DNA of 64,000 nucleotides, from positions 1-64,000 of the forward strand of contig CBDCRK010000011.1 in NCBI GenBank assembly GCA_965220955.1, in the 5' to 3' direction. The translations under genes and the position numbers were made by a program. The stretch comes from CBDCRK01 sp965220955. GTDB taxonomy: Bacteria; Desulfobacterota; Binatia; Bin18; CBDCRK01. Shown here piece after piece: positions 8,847-17,249 of this stretch; the first letter of the stretch is position 1; every line of letters begins with the position of its first letter. Under the pieces are notes generated by a model. That model made no database searches. It was not told the DNA's origin and worked only from the letters and a program-made list of their open reading frames with translations.

Positions 8847-9890
8847 TTATTTCACTTCCTTGGTTATGGCAAACCCGCCAAGTCCACCCCAACCGGGACA
8901 GATCGCGGCAAAGTAGGTTTCCCCTCCGGCTATCATTAAGTGGATATCTTCGGGTCGGGCTGTAAGCGGCACCAGAAAATGCTCGTCTTCTCTATCCACC
9001 CACTTAGGCCAGAACTGCCCGGCTATCCCCAGGGCATCCACGGCCTTAATCTGGCCCAGAGCGGTCCGTGCATGTTGCCATAGGTGCATCTTGATATCCT
9101 GTTTGGACCAGACCTCTTGATGAAACTGCCGTGCCTGCCAAGGATTGAGTACTATTAAGGTCTCACCCATAGCATGGACGTTATTGCTGCCCAGAGTAGT
9201 AAGAGAGCTGACCAGGGCTGCCAGCATCTGTTTAGCGGTACCGTAGCACAGAACCGAGTGGGGCGCTTCACAACTGAACACGGTTACCGCATTTTTTCCC
9301 ATATCCATACCACGTTCAACATGCAGTGGCGTCCAGGGATTGGCGTCCTCTTTCTCGGCAATACAGAAGCTCCACTTACCCGGATGGGCTTGAGTCGATT
9401 TATCTACCTCACCAGGGACATTGCCGCCCAGGTTCCATAGGATCAGGCGGATTGCTCGGCCCACCGTACCGTTGGACCGAAACCCACTGCCAAAAACACC
9501 ATCGCCGGAATTGAACCCAAGTTCTCTAGCAATCGGACCATTAACAATCACCAGGGGCACACAGGAGTGGGTAGTGGTCTGGACCCCGTTCAGATTATGC
9601 TCGGGTTCGAGCATGGCCTCAACCGCAGCAATAATGATGGGAAAATACTCTGGCCGGCACCCGGCCATGACGCTGTTGATTGCCAGCTTCTCGATGGTGG
9701 CAACTCCCTGGACCGGGGAAATCTCACCTATCTCCTCCTGCGGTTCTCGCCCGGAAGCGTCAATCATGGCCTCAACCAGGTCCTCGGTTGGCGGTACTAC
9801 CGCTAGACCGTCAGTCCAGCCACGTTCAAAGAACAGCTCGACCGCGGCATGATAATCAGCGACATCGATTGCTTCAGATTTGAAGTCCAT
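8847..9890 (-). CDS. Conserved protein encoded next to the UGSC selenoprotein
   Basis: A 347-residue protein of unassigned function. The start is placed at the ATG at 9890 because GAGGGG lies 5 bases upstream; an in-frame GTG at 9905 has no such site. Visible features are Cys-containing segments (THSCVPLVIVNGPIAREL, SFCIAEKEDA, FSCEAPHSVLCYG) and a C-terminal MIAGGETYFAAICPGWGGLGG. No signal peptide or clear membrane helix is present. From memory, similar proteins occur beside UGSC genes in other environmental bacteria. It starts the block hyp-UGSC-RidA-MaoC with a 32-bp gap to the UGSC start. Confidence 0.75.
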   Translation of the reverse strand: MDFKSEAIDVADYHAAVELFFERGWTDGLAVVPPTEDLVEAMIDASGREPQEEIGEISPVQGVATIEKLAINSVMAGCRPEYFPIIIAAVEAMLEPEHNLNGVQTTTHSCVPLVIVNGPIARELGFNSGDGVFGSGFRSNGTVGRAIRLILWNLGGNVPGEVDKSTQAHPGKWSFCIAEKEDANPWTPLHVERGMDMGKNAVTVFSCEAPHSVLCYGTAKQMLAALVSSLTTLGSNNVHAMGETLIVLNPWQARQFHQEVWSKQDIKMHLWQHARTALGQIKAVDALGIAGQFWPKWVDREDEHFLVPLTARPEDIHLMIAGGETYFAAICPGWGGLGGFAITKEVK

Positions 9891-9955
9891 AAGACCCCTC
9901 GCCACTTTTCTTTACACACCGCAGTCAGAGCAAGTCAAGAGTTTCACTGGAGGGC

Positions 9956-10534
9956 TCAGTCGGCGGCAGCTTGGGTTTCACTCGCGGCTAAAGAGAGGGG
10001 GCAGGTCTGGCCTAGCTCTAAACCTAGGGCATGGATAAAACGTCCATAGCCCACGAACATCGAAATTCGCCATCCCAGATCTACAATTTCTGGCTCGGTG
10101 AAATACTGTCGTAGCTCGTCAAACAATTCTTGAGAGGCCTGACGGTGGTCTCCGGCCAGTGTCTCGGCAAACCGAATGGCAGCTTTCTCGCTAGGCGTAA
10201 GCAGCTCACTCTGAGAGTAGTGGGGCAACTCCGCAACCAACTCCTCGGTTAAGCCCTGTTGCCTTGCCAAGGCAACCCGGACACTCTGTCAAAGATTGCA
10301 CTCGTTCTTTTCCGCTACCTTGAGCCGTACTAACTCCGTCAGCTTCATGTTGACACGGCCTCGGGTTGTTGTAATAAGAGGAAAGTAAAAGTTAAAGAAA
10401 GACTTAGACGCTTCCGGAGTCTGGGCAAAGACCTGCATAAACTCTGAGCCCCCGATCGCCTTGTCATACTTGCGCATTGTGGCCTGTAGCTCAGGATCCA
10501 CCTGCTCGAACGGGACAGCACTGACTCGTGACAT
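9956..10534 (-). CDS. AhpD/carboxymuconolactone-decarboxylase-like selenoprotein with CxxU motif
   Basis: An 81-codon frame starting MSRVSAVPFEQV (AGGAGGGAG site) ends in TGA at 10289-10291 and continues in the same frame for 110 codons (QSVRVALARQQGLTEE...). Read through, the protein is 192 residues, normal for an AhpD-fold CMD protein. The redox motif is Cys79-Asn-Leu-Sec82, exactly where AhpD proteins carry CxxC. Downstream segments (SEKAAIRFAETLAGD, FTEPEIVDLGWRISMFVGYGRF) are typical of CMD proteins. A peroxidase or thiol-oxidoreductase role is likely from the fold. A palindromic hairpin follows the UGA. The downstream partner gene starts 65 bp after this stop. Confidence 0.85.
10258..10291 (-). 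promoter_or_regulatory. Putative bacterial SECIS hairpin for the CMD selenoprotein
   Basis: The mRNA after the UGA contains a perfect 8-bp stem, GUUGCCUU/AAGGCAAC, with loop GGC (10258-10276). A lower GUCC/GGGC helix extends it across a small internal loop. The loop G lies 21 bases after the UGA, inside the 16-37 base range described for bacterial SECIS elements, and is the first loop base. The hairpin also codes for VALARQ, so it is constrained twice. Confidence 0.65.
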
Positions 10535-10988
10535 TGGGCTCCCTCCTGGTTTTGGTTATTTTCTTCTGCCAGCGAAGTAGTTGTCCCACACTCGAACTGA
10601 AAAAGCAATCAATTGATGCTAGCGGGGGCTTTGGCTTCTGGAGGTAAACAGCCCTGCCCGGGGCCTATTCCTACTTGGTAACCGTTTGAAAAGGATCTCG
10701 TTAGCTAGCCCTCAAGCAAGTCAAACGCCCAGTGTTTTATGGCAGCTGTTCCAACCATGCCTTCGCTTCTTTCAGGTCCGCGATGTCAAACCCCTCGGTG
10801 AACCAGTCGTAGACCTCTGCCAGCGTCTTTCGGGCTTCTCCTCTCTTGTCTTGCTTCTGTTTGTTCCTCTCGATTTTTCTTGACCAGACCCCTTGCGGAA
10901 GAGTATATCGGCCATGTTATGGGATATCTATAGCAAACAAAGGCTGTGCGAACTCACTTCTAGCCCAAAGCTAAAGGAGGACCCCATT
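10535..10988. other. Divergent intergenic region with a gene remnant
   Basis: This 454-bp stretch separates the CMD selenoprotein operon from the enoyl-CoA hydratase. It must hold both promoters, but no convincing -35/-10 pair was identified. The middle contains the remnant described at 10737-10870. An in-frame upstream extension of the hydratase frame (from 10893) has no ribosome binding site. Confidence 0.5.
10737..10870 (-). pseudogene. C-terminal remnant of a TPR/adenylate-cyclase-type multidomain protein
   Basis: The minus strand encodes KTLAEVYDWFTEGF followed by DIADLKEAKAWLEQLP and a TAA. From memory this is the characteristic tail of large AAA/TPR-repeat class III adenylate-cyclase-like proteins. 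The upstream part of the frame is short and unrelated, so only the tail survives. It lies in the promoter region of the two flanking operons. Confidence 0.45.
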
Positions 10989-11777
10989 ATGGAAGCACAA
11001 GTCATTAAGACCGACATTAGCAACTATATCGCCACCGTTACTATTGACCGGCCACCGGTCAACGCCATGAACCGGCAAATGTTCGATGAGATCCAAGCTG
11101 CTTTTGACGCGCTCAACAACCACTCGGATGTGCGTGCGGCCATTTTCACTGGAGCAGGAAAATGCTTCTGCGCGGGTGCGGATATGAAGGCCCGTTCGGC
11201 CTCACTAGAGGGTGAACAAAAGCCACGCCATGGTGCCATGTGGGCCCACTCACGGGCAGCGCGTGAGGCCTTTAACTCTATTCTGGAGTGCTCGGTTCCT
11301 GTGATCTGCGCTATCAACGGCCCGGCCCTGGGGGGTGGGTTGGCCCTGGTTGCCTCTTGCGATATCCTGATTGCTTCGGAGAAGGCGTTGCTGGGCCTGC
11401 CTGAGATCGATGTGGGACTCCTGGGTGGTGGTCGCCATACCCAGCGCCTATTCGGTATCTACAAGGCAAGGAAACTCATGTACACCGGTGAACGTATAGG
11501 AGCCGAAGAGCTCTACCGGCTGGGGATGGTTGAGAAGGTTGTGGCTCCGGACCAGCTCATGACTGAAGCCCGAGCCCTGGCTCAGACGATTGCCGAGAAG
11601 AGCCCGCTTGCGATCAGGTTAGCCAAGCATGCCATGAATACCATCGAGTTTATGGATCTACGCGACGGCTACCGTTTTGAGCAGAACATGACCCATGATC
11701 TCAGCGGTAGCGAGGATGCCAAAGAGGCTGCCCGGGCTTTTGTGGAGAAACGTAAACCAGTCTTTGCCGGCAGGTAG
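10989..11777 (+). CDS. Enoyl-CoA hydratase/isomerase family protein
   Basis: The 262-residue crotonase-fold protein starts at the ATG after AAAGGAGG; a longer upstream reading lacks a site. The oxyanion-hole segments are AGKCFCAGADMKA and NGPALGGGLALVASCD. The first catalytic Glu lies in LGLPEIDVGLLGGG. The position of the second Glu of classical hydratases appears to be Lys (KARKLMYTGERIGA), so it may be an isomerase, hydrolase or decarboxylase of the superfamily. It is a single-gene unit followed by a broken GFA gene. Confidence 0.87.
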   Translation: MEAQVIKTDISNYIATVTIDRPPVNAMNRQMFDEIQAAFDALNNHSDVRAAIFTGAGKCFCAGADMKARSASLEGEQKPRHGAMWAHSRAAREAFNSILECSVPVICAINGPALGGGLALVASCDILIASEKALLGLPEIDVGLLGGGRHTQRLFGIYKARKLMYTGERIGAEELYRLGMVEKVVAPDQLMTEARALAQTIAEKSPLAIRLAKHAMNTIEFMDLRDGYRFEQNMTHDLSGSEDAKEAARAFVEKRKPVFAGR

Positions 11778-11952
11778 GGACGGCCGGTAACTCCGTTCAA
11801 GGCGCCTATGTAGGCACTCACTTGCAAGTGTAAAAGAGTACAGATCGTGAGTCTGATCCAAGCTAGTCATCTAAATGTATCTAATAGTGATAATAAACTT
11901 TCACTGGGCGGTCTACTTCTGTTAGACAGTCATTGATATTCTAGGAGGTAAC

Positions 11953-12410
11953 ATGAGATCATACGAAGAAAAGCCTGGCATTGTTCGTGGGTCCTGCTTC
12001 TGTGAAGCCGTCACTTTTGAGCTTGCACTGCCCACTACGTCCTGTGTGCATTGTCATTGTACCATGTGCCAGCGGGCTAATGGGGCGGGTTACGTAACCT
12101 GGGTAGCGGCTCCCAAGGGCCAATTCCGTCTGACCTCTGGAGACGAAGGACTGAGCACCTACCACTCCTCGGATCACGGTCAACGTCCTCGGATCACGGT
12201 CAACGGTCATTCTGCAGCCGGTGCGGCAGTTCTCTGTTCTGTGAGCTGACGGAGCATCCGGATCAGATCGACATCACACTAGCTAATTTCCATGACAAGA
12301 TTGATCGCGCCCCCCAGGCTCATGTTTATTTCAGCGATCGAGCCGAGTGGGTGTCGGTGGATGAGAGACTACGGCGTCTAGGAGGGAAGACGGGTATAGA
12401 GCCACTCTGA
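11953..12410 (+). pseudogene. GFA-family zinc protein, frameshifted by a 20-bp tandem duplication
   Basis: The first frame (from ATG 11953, TAGGAGG site) reads a GFA (glutathione-dependent formaldehyde-activating-like) domain with GSCFCEAVTFEL and CVHCHCTMCQRANG. It then loses frame after an exact 20-bp tandem repeat (12166-12185 and 12186-12205). Removing one copy joins STYHSSDHGQ directly to RSFCSRCGSSLFCEL and the rest of the domain, ending at TGA 12408-12410. All three Zn-cysteine clusters are then present in about 145 residues. As given, the gene cannot make the full protein. The duplication is either a real recent mutation or an assembly error. Confidence 0.85.
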
Positions 12411-12548
12411 AGGATACCTTGGTTTCCCCGGCAATGGTGTTGTACCGCTGACACGTGCCGGCTTGGTTAACCCCTATGATTCCAGCTTATATACCGGGGA
12501 GGCAAGGGGAGTAGGCGCTCTTACATCAAGATGTCGAAGCGCAATCTT

Positions 12549-13181
12549 CTAGTTCGCGTTGCTGGGTTTTTTGCTGGCCTCCAAAGTGGCAACCACCAGC
12601 GCAAGTTTCTCTTCATCCACGTAACCGCTCACGGTGAGCCCGAAGGGACTCAGAAACATACGAGCTTCGTCTTCAGAAGGGAAGGGGGTGATGGGAAAAG
12701 AGGCTGTCTGGGAAATACGCGCCACATAGGCTCGGCCCTCCGGATGGCTGATCACTATGCGGCCTGCTGGCCGGAGCATGCGGACAATGTTCTTCATGGC
12801 GCCTTCCTTGTCCGCAATGTTGCCAAAGACCGCATTAATGAAGGCCACATCAAGAGACGTTGCGGGAAGCCGCAGGTCGCGGACATCGCACTGATGGCGC
12901 TCCACTCTAGGAAAGCGGCGCGCTACCTGCTCCAGCATCTTGGCCGAAAGATCACAGCCTATCACCCGGTAGGGATGATACCGTTGGATAAGAGGAATGA
13001 GGGCTCCCGTACCCGTGCCAACATCCAGAACCGTCTCGCCTGAGACAATGGCAGCCGCCGCCACACTGCGCTCCATCCTCTCGAGAACGTCTTGGGGCAG
13101 CGGCTCCAAGAAGCGGTAGTAGAGATTATCGAAAATCTGTTGCTGCTGTTCGTTGATGCGAGCAATCCCTTCCTCTTTCAT
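12549..13181 (-). CDS. Class I SAM-dependent methyltransferase
   Basis: This 210-residue protein has the SAM-binding motif I VLDVGTGTGALIPL, an acidic motif II near GCDLSAKM and the motif IV-like segment DVAFINAVFGNI. The layout resembles UbiE/COQ5-type or 'methyltransferase domain 11' proteins. The start ATG follows the M20 peptidase stop by 3 bases, so translation is coupled. The methyl acceptor is unknown. Confidence 0.85.
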   Translation of the reverse strand: MKEEGIARINEQQQQIFDNLYYRFLEPLPQDVLERMERSVAAAAIVSGETVLDVGTGTGALIPLIQRYHPYRVIGCDLSAKMLEQVARRFPRVERHQCDVRDLRLPATSLDVAFINAVFGNIADKEGAMKNIVRMLRPAGRIVISHPEGRAYVARISQTASFPITPFPSEDEARMFLSPFGLTVSGYVDEEKLALVVATLEASKKPSNAN

Positions 13182-13184
13182 GCC

Positions 13185-14387
13185 TCACACATTTCCTTTG
13201 GGCCAAGCCCCGCACAGCCGGTTGACTACTGAAAGAATAATATCTGTCCCCTTCTCGAAGGACTCACGTCGGATGCTCTCGTTGGGCTGGTGGGCTTGTT
13301 CAAGATCCCCGGGCCCGCAGATTAAGGAAGCAATACCTGCCGAGGTGAGCTGGCACCCATCTGTAGCAAAGGGCGCGCCACCGCTGGTATTCTTGCCGAG
13401 AATGTCAAACAAAGCCGTCTCCAACGAGGTTCCTCGTGGGGACAAGAGTGGTGGAACAATGAACGGCTCGCTCAACTCAATCGTTGCTTGGTAGTCAGGA
13501 GAGCCATAATCCCGAGCGTCGATCTCTTGTATGCGTCGGGTCATTTCGTGGTAGCCTGCCAGGGGATCGGTATCTGGCAGTGGACGGTAGCTAACCTGTA
13601 GAGAACACTCTTCGGCAATCATGTTTGCCGCCGTGCCACCGGTAATAGTGCCGAAATTCAGCGTAGTGTACGGGGATTCAGGAAATATTGGGGCGAACTC
13701 CGCAGAACGCTGGGCGCGTAGTTCGCCCTGGTACTGCCCGATGGTCTCAATTACTTTTCCCGTTACGGCGATCGCGTTCACTCCCTGCTCGGGCAGGCTG
13801 CTATGGCCGCCACGGCCCCGTACTTTCACCTTAAACAGGACCACGCCTTTGTGGGTATGAAAGACTTGGTAGGAGGTCGGCTCCCCAATCCAGGCCAGGC
13901 GGGGTTGGGGAATTTCGCTTAGGATCTCGGGTAGAGTCGGTACCAGCCGGGCGGCGCCCAGGCAGCCTATCTCTTCGTCAGCGGTAAAAATGAAGAGCAA
14001 GGGTCGCTTCAGCGTAGTCAGGTCGAGCCTGGCCGCTGCATCCAGGCACTGGGCAAGAAATCCTTTCATGTCGGAGGTGCCCCGGCCGTATACCTGGGTG
14101 TCTTCAACTTCCAGCCGTAAGGGGTCTCGTTCCCAACCGGGTTGACCCGCGAACGGCACAATGTCTGCATGGCCGGAGATAATAAGCCCGTTAGGTTCTG
14201 CCGGACCAGCACAGGCAATTAAATTGACTTTGGGTAACCCGGCTACTTCAACCCGCTGAAGCGACACACGGAACCCGCAGCCTTCCAGGTGGTTGCCGAG
14301 ATACTCCATAGCCTGGGCGTTGCTCTTGCTGCTGACCGTATCAAAGGCAATCAGGCGGCCGGCGACTTCGTAAAGATAAGTATTCAT
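13185..14387 (-). CDS. M20-family amidohydrolase (ArgE/DapE-like)
   Basis: This 400-residue protein carries all M20 metal ligands and catalytic residues. They are His73 and Asp75 (SGHADIVPF), Asp106 (GRGTSDMKG) and Glu138-Glu139 (TADEEIGCLGA), with GEPTS and the dimerisation-domain His in GRGGHSSLPEQG following. It is closest in pattern to acetylornithine deacetylase (ArgE). The context (coupled methyltransferase, no arg genes) leaves the substrate open. AGAGGG precedes the ATG. Confidence 0.88.
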   Translation of the reverse strand: MNTYLYEVAGRLIAFDTVSSKSNAQAMEYLGNHLEGCGFRVSLQRVEVAGLPKVNLIACAGPAEPNGLIISGHADIVPFAGQPGWERDPLRLEVEDTQVYGRGTSDMKGFLAQCLDAAARLDLTTLKRPLLFIFTADEEIGCLGAARLVPTLPEILSEIPQPRLAWIGEPTSYQVFHTHKGVVLFKVKVRGRGGHSSLPEQGVNAIAVTGKVIETIGQYQGELRAQRSAEFAPIFPESPYTTLNFGTITGGTAANMIAEECSLQVSYRPLPDTDPLAGYHEMTRRIQEIDARDYGSPDYQATIELSEPFIVPPLLSPRGTSLETALFDILGKNTSGGAPFATDGCQLTSAGIASLICGPGDLEQAHQPNESIRRESFEKGTDIILSVVNRLCGAWPKGNV

Positions 14388-14547
14388 TTCTTTCCCTCTT
14401 GCCAGGACGAATAGATGAGGCCATCCCAGGAGGCAAGGGGGGTAGGGGGCCTAGGGTTAAAAGATTAACGGCCGTTCTTTTCTTCTATCCTGACTTTGGT
14501 ATTGTGATTTTCCACAAAGACCTAAGATTATAGAGGAGAAGGGACCC

Positions 14548-15471
14548 ATGGCTATTGACAACACTCCCTGTGGTATTGCGATTCCACAAGTTTTTCTTGA
14601 CTCACCGGTTGATATGCAGCTCATCCGGGACTTTGTGCAAAAAGCCGAAACGCTCGGTTATGACAGCCTCTGGGTGCAGGAACAGGTTGTTGGCGACTTT
14701 GCCATCCTTGAGGCAGTAAGTCTGCTCACTTATGTGGCAGCGCTTACCTCCAAACTTCGTCTCGGAACTTCGGTGCTGCTGACGGTTTTGCGTAATCCTG
14801 TGCAGCTGGCCAAAAGTTTATCCAGTCTAGACCAGATGAGTCAGGGTCGGCTCACGGTGGGGGTTGGGATTGGTGGCCACGTTCCGGAGAGTATTTTCGG
14901 CCTTGCCAGCGAGCAGCGTGCGCGCCGCTTTGTGGAGGGCCTGCAGGTGATGAAGGCCCTGTGGACCGAACCGGCAGCCACGGTTACGGGTACGTTCTGG
15001 CAATTCGAGAATATTTCTATGGAACCCAAGCCGGTGCAAAAGCCACATCCGCCTATTTGGTTTGGTGCTCGTGAGGCAGTGGCTCTGAAGCGGGCGGTGC
15101 GTCATGGCGCTGGCTGGATGGGTGCTGGCTCATCCTCAACGGCTGACTTTGTCAAGCAGTATGGCTTGGTGCGAGGCTTCCTGGACCAGGCCCAGCGTGA
15201 TCCGGCGACCTTTACGGTCTCCAAGCGGGTGTATGTTGCAGTGGACAATGATCGTGACCGTGCCGAGCGTCGCTTACGCGAATGGTTTGCCCTGCGTTAC
15301 AAGAGCGCCGAGATGGCCTCACGGGTATCCGTCTGGGGTAGCCGGGCTGAGTGTATCGATAAACTGGGGGAGATTGTTCAGGCTGGTGCCCAGCACCTAA
15401 TGCTAAATCCGATATTTGATGATATGGAGCACCTGGAACTGTTGGCTCAGGAGGTCATGCCACACTTGTAA
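14548..15471 (+). CDS. LLM-class flavin-dependent oxidoreductase
   Basis: This 307-residue luciferase-like TIM-barrel protein contains AETLGYDSLWVQEQVVGDF near the N-terminus, TSKLRLGTSVLLTVLRNPVQLAKSLSSLD in pieces, and GRLTVGVGIGGH. It ends with AQEVMPHL, typical of F420- or FMN-dependent members. GAGGAGAAGG precedes the ATG. It heads a plus-strand group with a GST and another LLM gene, all with their own strong ribosome sites. Cofactor and substrate cannot be decided from sequence alone. Confidence 0.88.
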   Translation: MAIDNTPCGIAIPQVFLDSPVDMQLIRDFVQKAETLGYDSLWVQEQVVGDFAILEAVSLLTYVAALTSKLRLGTSVLLTVLRNPVQLAKSLSSLDQMSQGRLTVGVGIGGHVPESIFGLASEQRARRFVEGLQVMKALWTEPAATVTGTFWQFENISMEPKPVQKPHPPIWFGAREAVALKRAVRHGAGWMGAGSSSTADFVKQYGLVRGFLDQAQRDPATFTVSKRVYVAVDNDRDRAERRLREWFALRYKSAEMASRVSVWGSRAECIDKLGEIVQAGAQHLMLNPIFDDMEHLELLAQEVMPHL

Positions 15472-15562
15472 CCCTTGCTCCTTTGCTTATGCTCTAGATC
15501 TTTTTCCTAGTCCCACGTAGAATATCATCATCTCATTGCGACTTTTATTATAGGAGGCCACT

Positions 15563-16171
15563 ATGAAAATCTACGATAGTAAAGTAGCACCCAACCCACG
15601 ACGAGTCCGTATCTTTCTTGCTGAGAAAGGCATCGAGGTTCCCTACGAGGAGGTAGACCTCAACAGTGCGGTCAACCGCGGCCCTGAGTTTCGCAAAAAG
15701 AATCCCATGGGCACGGTCCCGGTCCTGGAGCTGGATGACGGAACCTATATTGCTGAGAGTGTAGCTATCTGCCGCTATTTCGAGGAACAACAGCTGGATC
15801 CGCCGCTGATGGGTGTTGACGGCCGCGATAAGGCCATTGTGGAGATGTGGCAGCGCCGCATGGAGTTAGAGGTTCTGCTGCCCATTGCCAACTCCTTCCG
15901 TCACCGGCACGAGTTTTTCAAGGGGCGCATTGAGCAGGTGCCAGAGTATGCTGAGGCGTCGCGGCGAGCATCCGAGAGTAGCCTTGCCTGGCTGGATGAA
16001 GTGCTGGCCGACCGTCCTTTTGTTGCCGGAGATCGCTATACCATAGCGGACATTACGGCGCTGTGTGCCATTGACTTTGGTCGGGTTTCAAAGCTTCGCA
16101 TTCAGCCGGAACAAAAGAATCTGACGCGCTGGCACGAGGCGGTGTCAGGGCGGCCGAGCGCTAAGGCCTAG
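15563..16171 (+). CDS. Glutathione S-transferase family protein
   Basis: This 202-residue protein has an N-terminal thioredoxin-fold domain (residues 1-80) with the GSH-contact segment AESVAICRYFE. The cis-Pro region is MGTVPVLELDDG. An all-alpha C-terminal domain carries the N-capping motif YTIADITAL. A TAGGAGG site precedes the ATG. It sits between two LLM monooxygenase genes, which suggests detoxification or ring/thioether chemistry, but this is inference. Confidence 0.88.
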   Translation: MKIYDSKVAPNPRRVRIFLAEKGIEVPYEEVDLNSAVNRGPEFRKKNPMGTVPVLELDDGTYIAESVAICRYFEEQQLDPPLMGVDGRDKAIVEMWQRRMELEVLLPIANSFRHRHEFFKGRIEQVPEYAEASRRASESSLAWLDEVLADRPFVAGDRYTIADITALCAIDFGRVSKLRIQPEQKNLTRWHEAVSGRPSAKA

Positions 16172-16287
16172 ACTAGGAGGGAGATCGAGCGAAAAAAAGT
16201 TCTTCTTCCTCATTGACAGTCCATAGGAATTGGCATGAAATCCATAAGGGCGGTTTGCGAATCGTCACTATTACCTAGGAGGGATTT

Positions 16288-17133
16288 ATGAAACTTGGTG
16301 TTGCAGTTTTTGCCACTGACTATACCGTTCGCCCGGATGAGTTTGCTGTTGCCTGTGAAGAACGTGGCTTTGAGTCCATTTGGTACCCCGAACACACTCA
16401 TATCCCCGCCAGTCGGCGCAGCCCCTGGCCTGGTGGCGGTGATCTACCCAAAGATTATTGGCACACCCATGACCTCTTTGTCTCTCTCATGGCTGCGGCG
16501 GGGGCTACCAAGAATATCAAAGTCGGCAGCGGTATCTGCCTGGTGATCGAGCACGATCCCATTGTGCTGGCCAAGAAGGTGGCCTCTGTCGATCAGCTCT
16601 CAAACGGTCGCCTTATCTTTGGTATTGGCGGTGGGTGGAATGCCGAGGAGATGGAAAACCACGGGACGCCCTTCAACCGGCGCTGGAAGGTGTTGCGTGA
16701 GAAGATTGAGGCCATGAAGGTGATCTGGAGCGAGGAGAATGCTGAGTATCATGGGGAGTTTGTGAATTTTGATCCGGTCTGGTGTCATCCCAAGCCCGTA
16801 CAGAAACCCCATCCTCCGATTCTTCTTGGAACCCATACCTCGAACGGGCTCAATCGAGTGGTGAACTATTGTGATGGCTGGATTCCCGGCAGTTTTGGTG
16901 TCCAAGATTTGCCAGGGACTATCCAAGACCTACAGGGTCGAGCCGAGAAAGCAGGCCGCTCGAAAGATGATCTGTCGATTACAATGTTTATAGCCCCGGA
17001 CAAGGAGCCGGTGCTACGACAGTATCAAGAACAGGGCGTTGAACGGGCAGTCTTCATGGTGCCTTCTGAGGGGAAGGATAAAGTATTCCCACTTCTAGAT
17101 CAGTACGCTGCCTTGGTTCCTAAGTTCGCGTAA
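16288..17133 (+). CDS. LLM-class F420-dependent-type oxidoreductase
   Basis: This 281-residue protein has FAVACEERGFESIWYPEHTH at its N-terminus, IKVGSGICLVIEHDPIVLAK and GRLIFGIGGGWNAEEMENHG. This pattern is typical of TIGR03619-like F420-type LLM proteins. TAGGAGGG precedes the ATG. It is the third gene of the LLM-GST-LLM group. Downstream it faces the GST at 17250 tail to tail. Confidence 0.88.
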   Translation: MKLGVAVFATDYTVRPDEFAVACEERGFESIWYPEHTHIPASRRSPWPGGGDLPKDYWHTHDLFVSLMAAAGATKNIKVGSGICLVIEHDPIVLAKKVASVDQLSNGRLIFGIGGGWNAEEMENHGTPFNRRWKVLREKIEAMKVIWSEENAEYHGEFVNFDPVWCHPKPVQKPHPPILLGTHTSNGLNRVVNYCDGWIPGSFGVQDLPGTIQDLQGRAEKAGRSKDDLSITMFIAPDKEPVLRQYQEQGVERAVFMVPSEGKDKVFPLLDQYAALVPKFA

Positions 17134-17249
17134 CGAGTTTATGCGGTTGGTGGGTGCTGGGGCAACGGGCAACCTTTGACAGTGCCGTTCTACATCCAGC
17201 ACCCCATCACTTGGTAAACTCCGGCCGTCCACCTGTGAATCATAGGGAT

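Noticed and set aside
17152..17204. Inverted repeat GGGTGCTGG/CCAGCACCC between convergent LLM and GST genes
   Set aside because: The arms are 35 bases apart with no T-tract, so it is not a credible terminator and may be chance.
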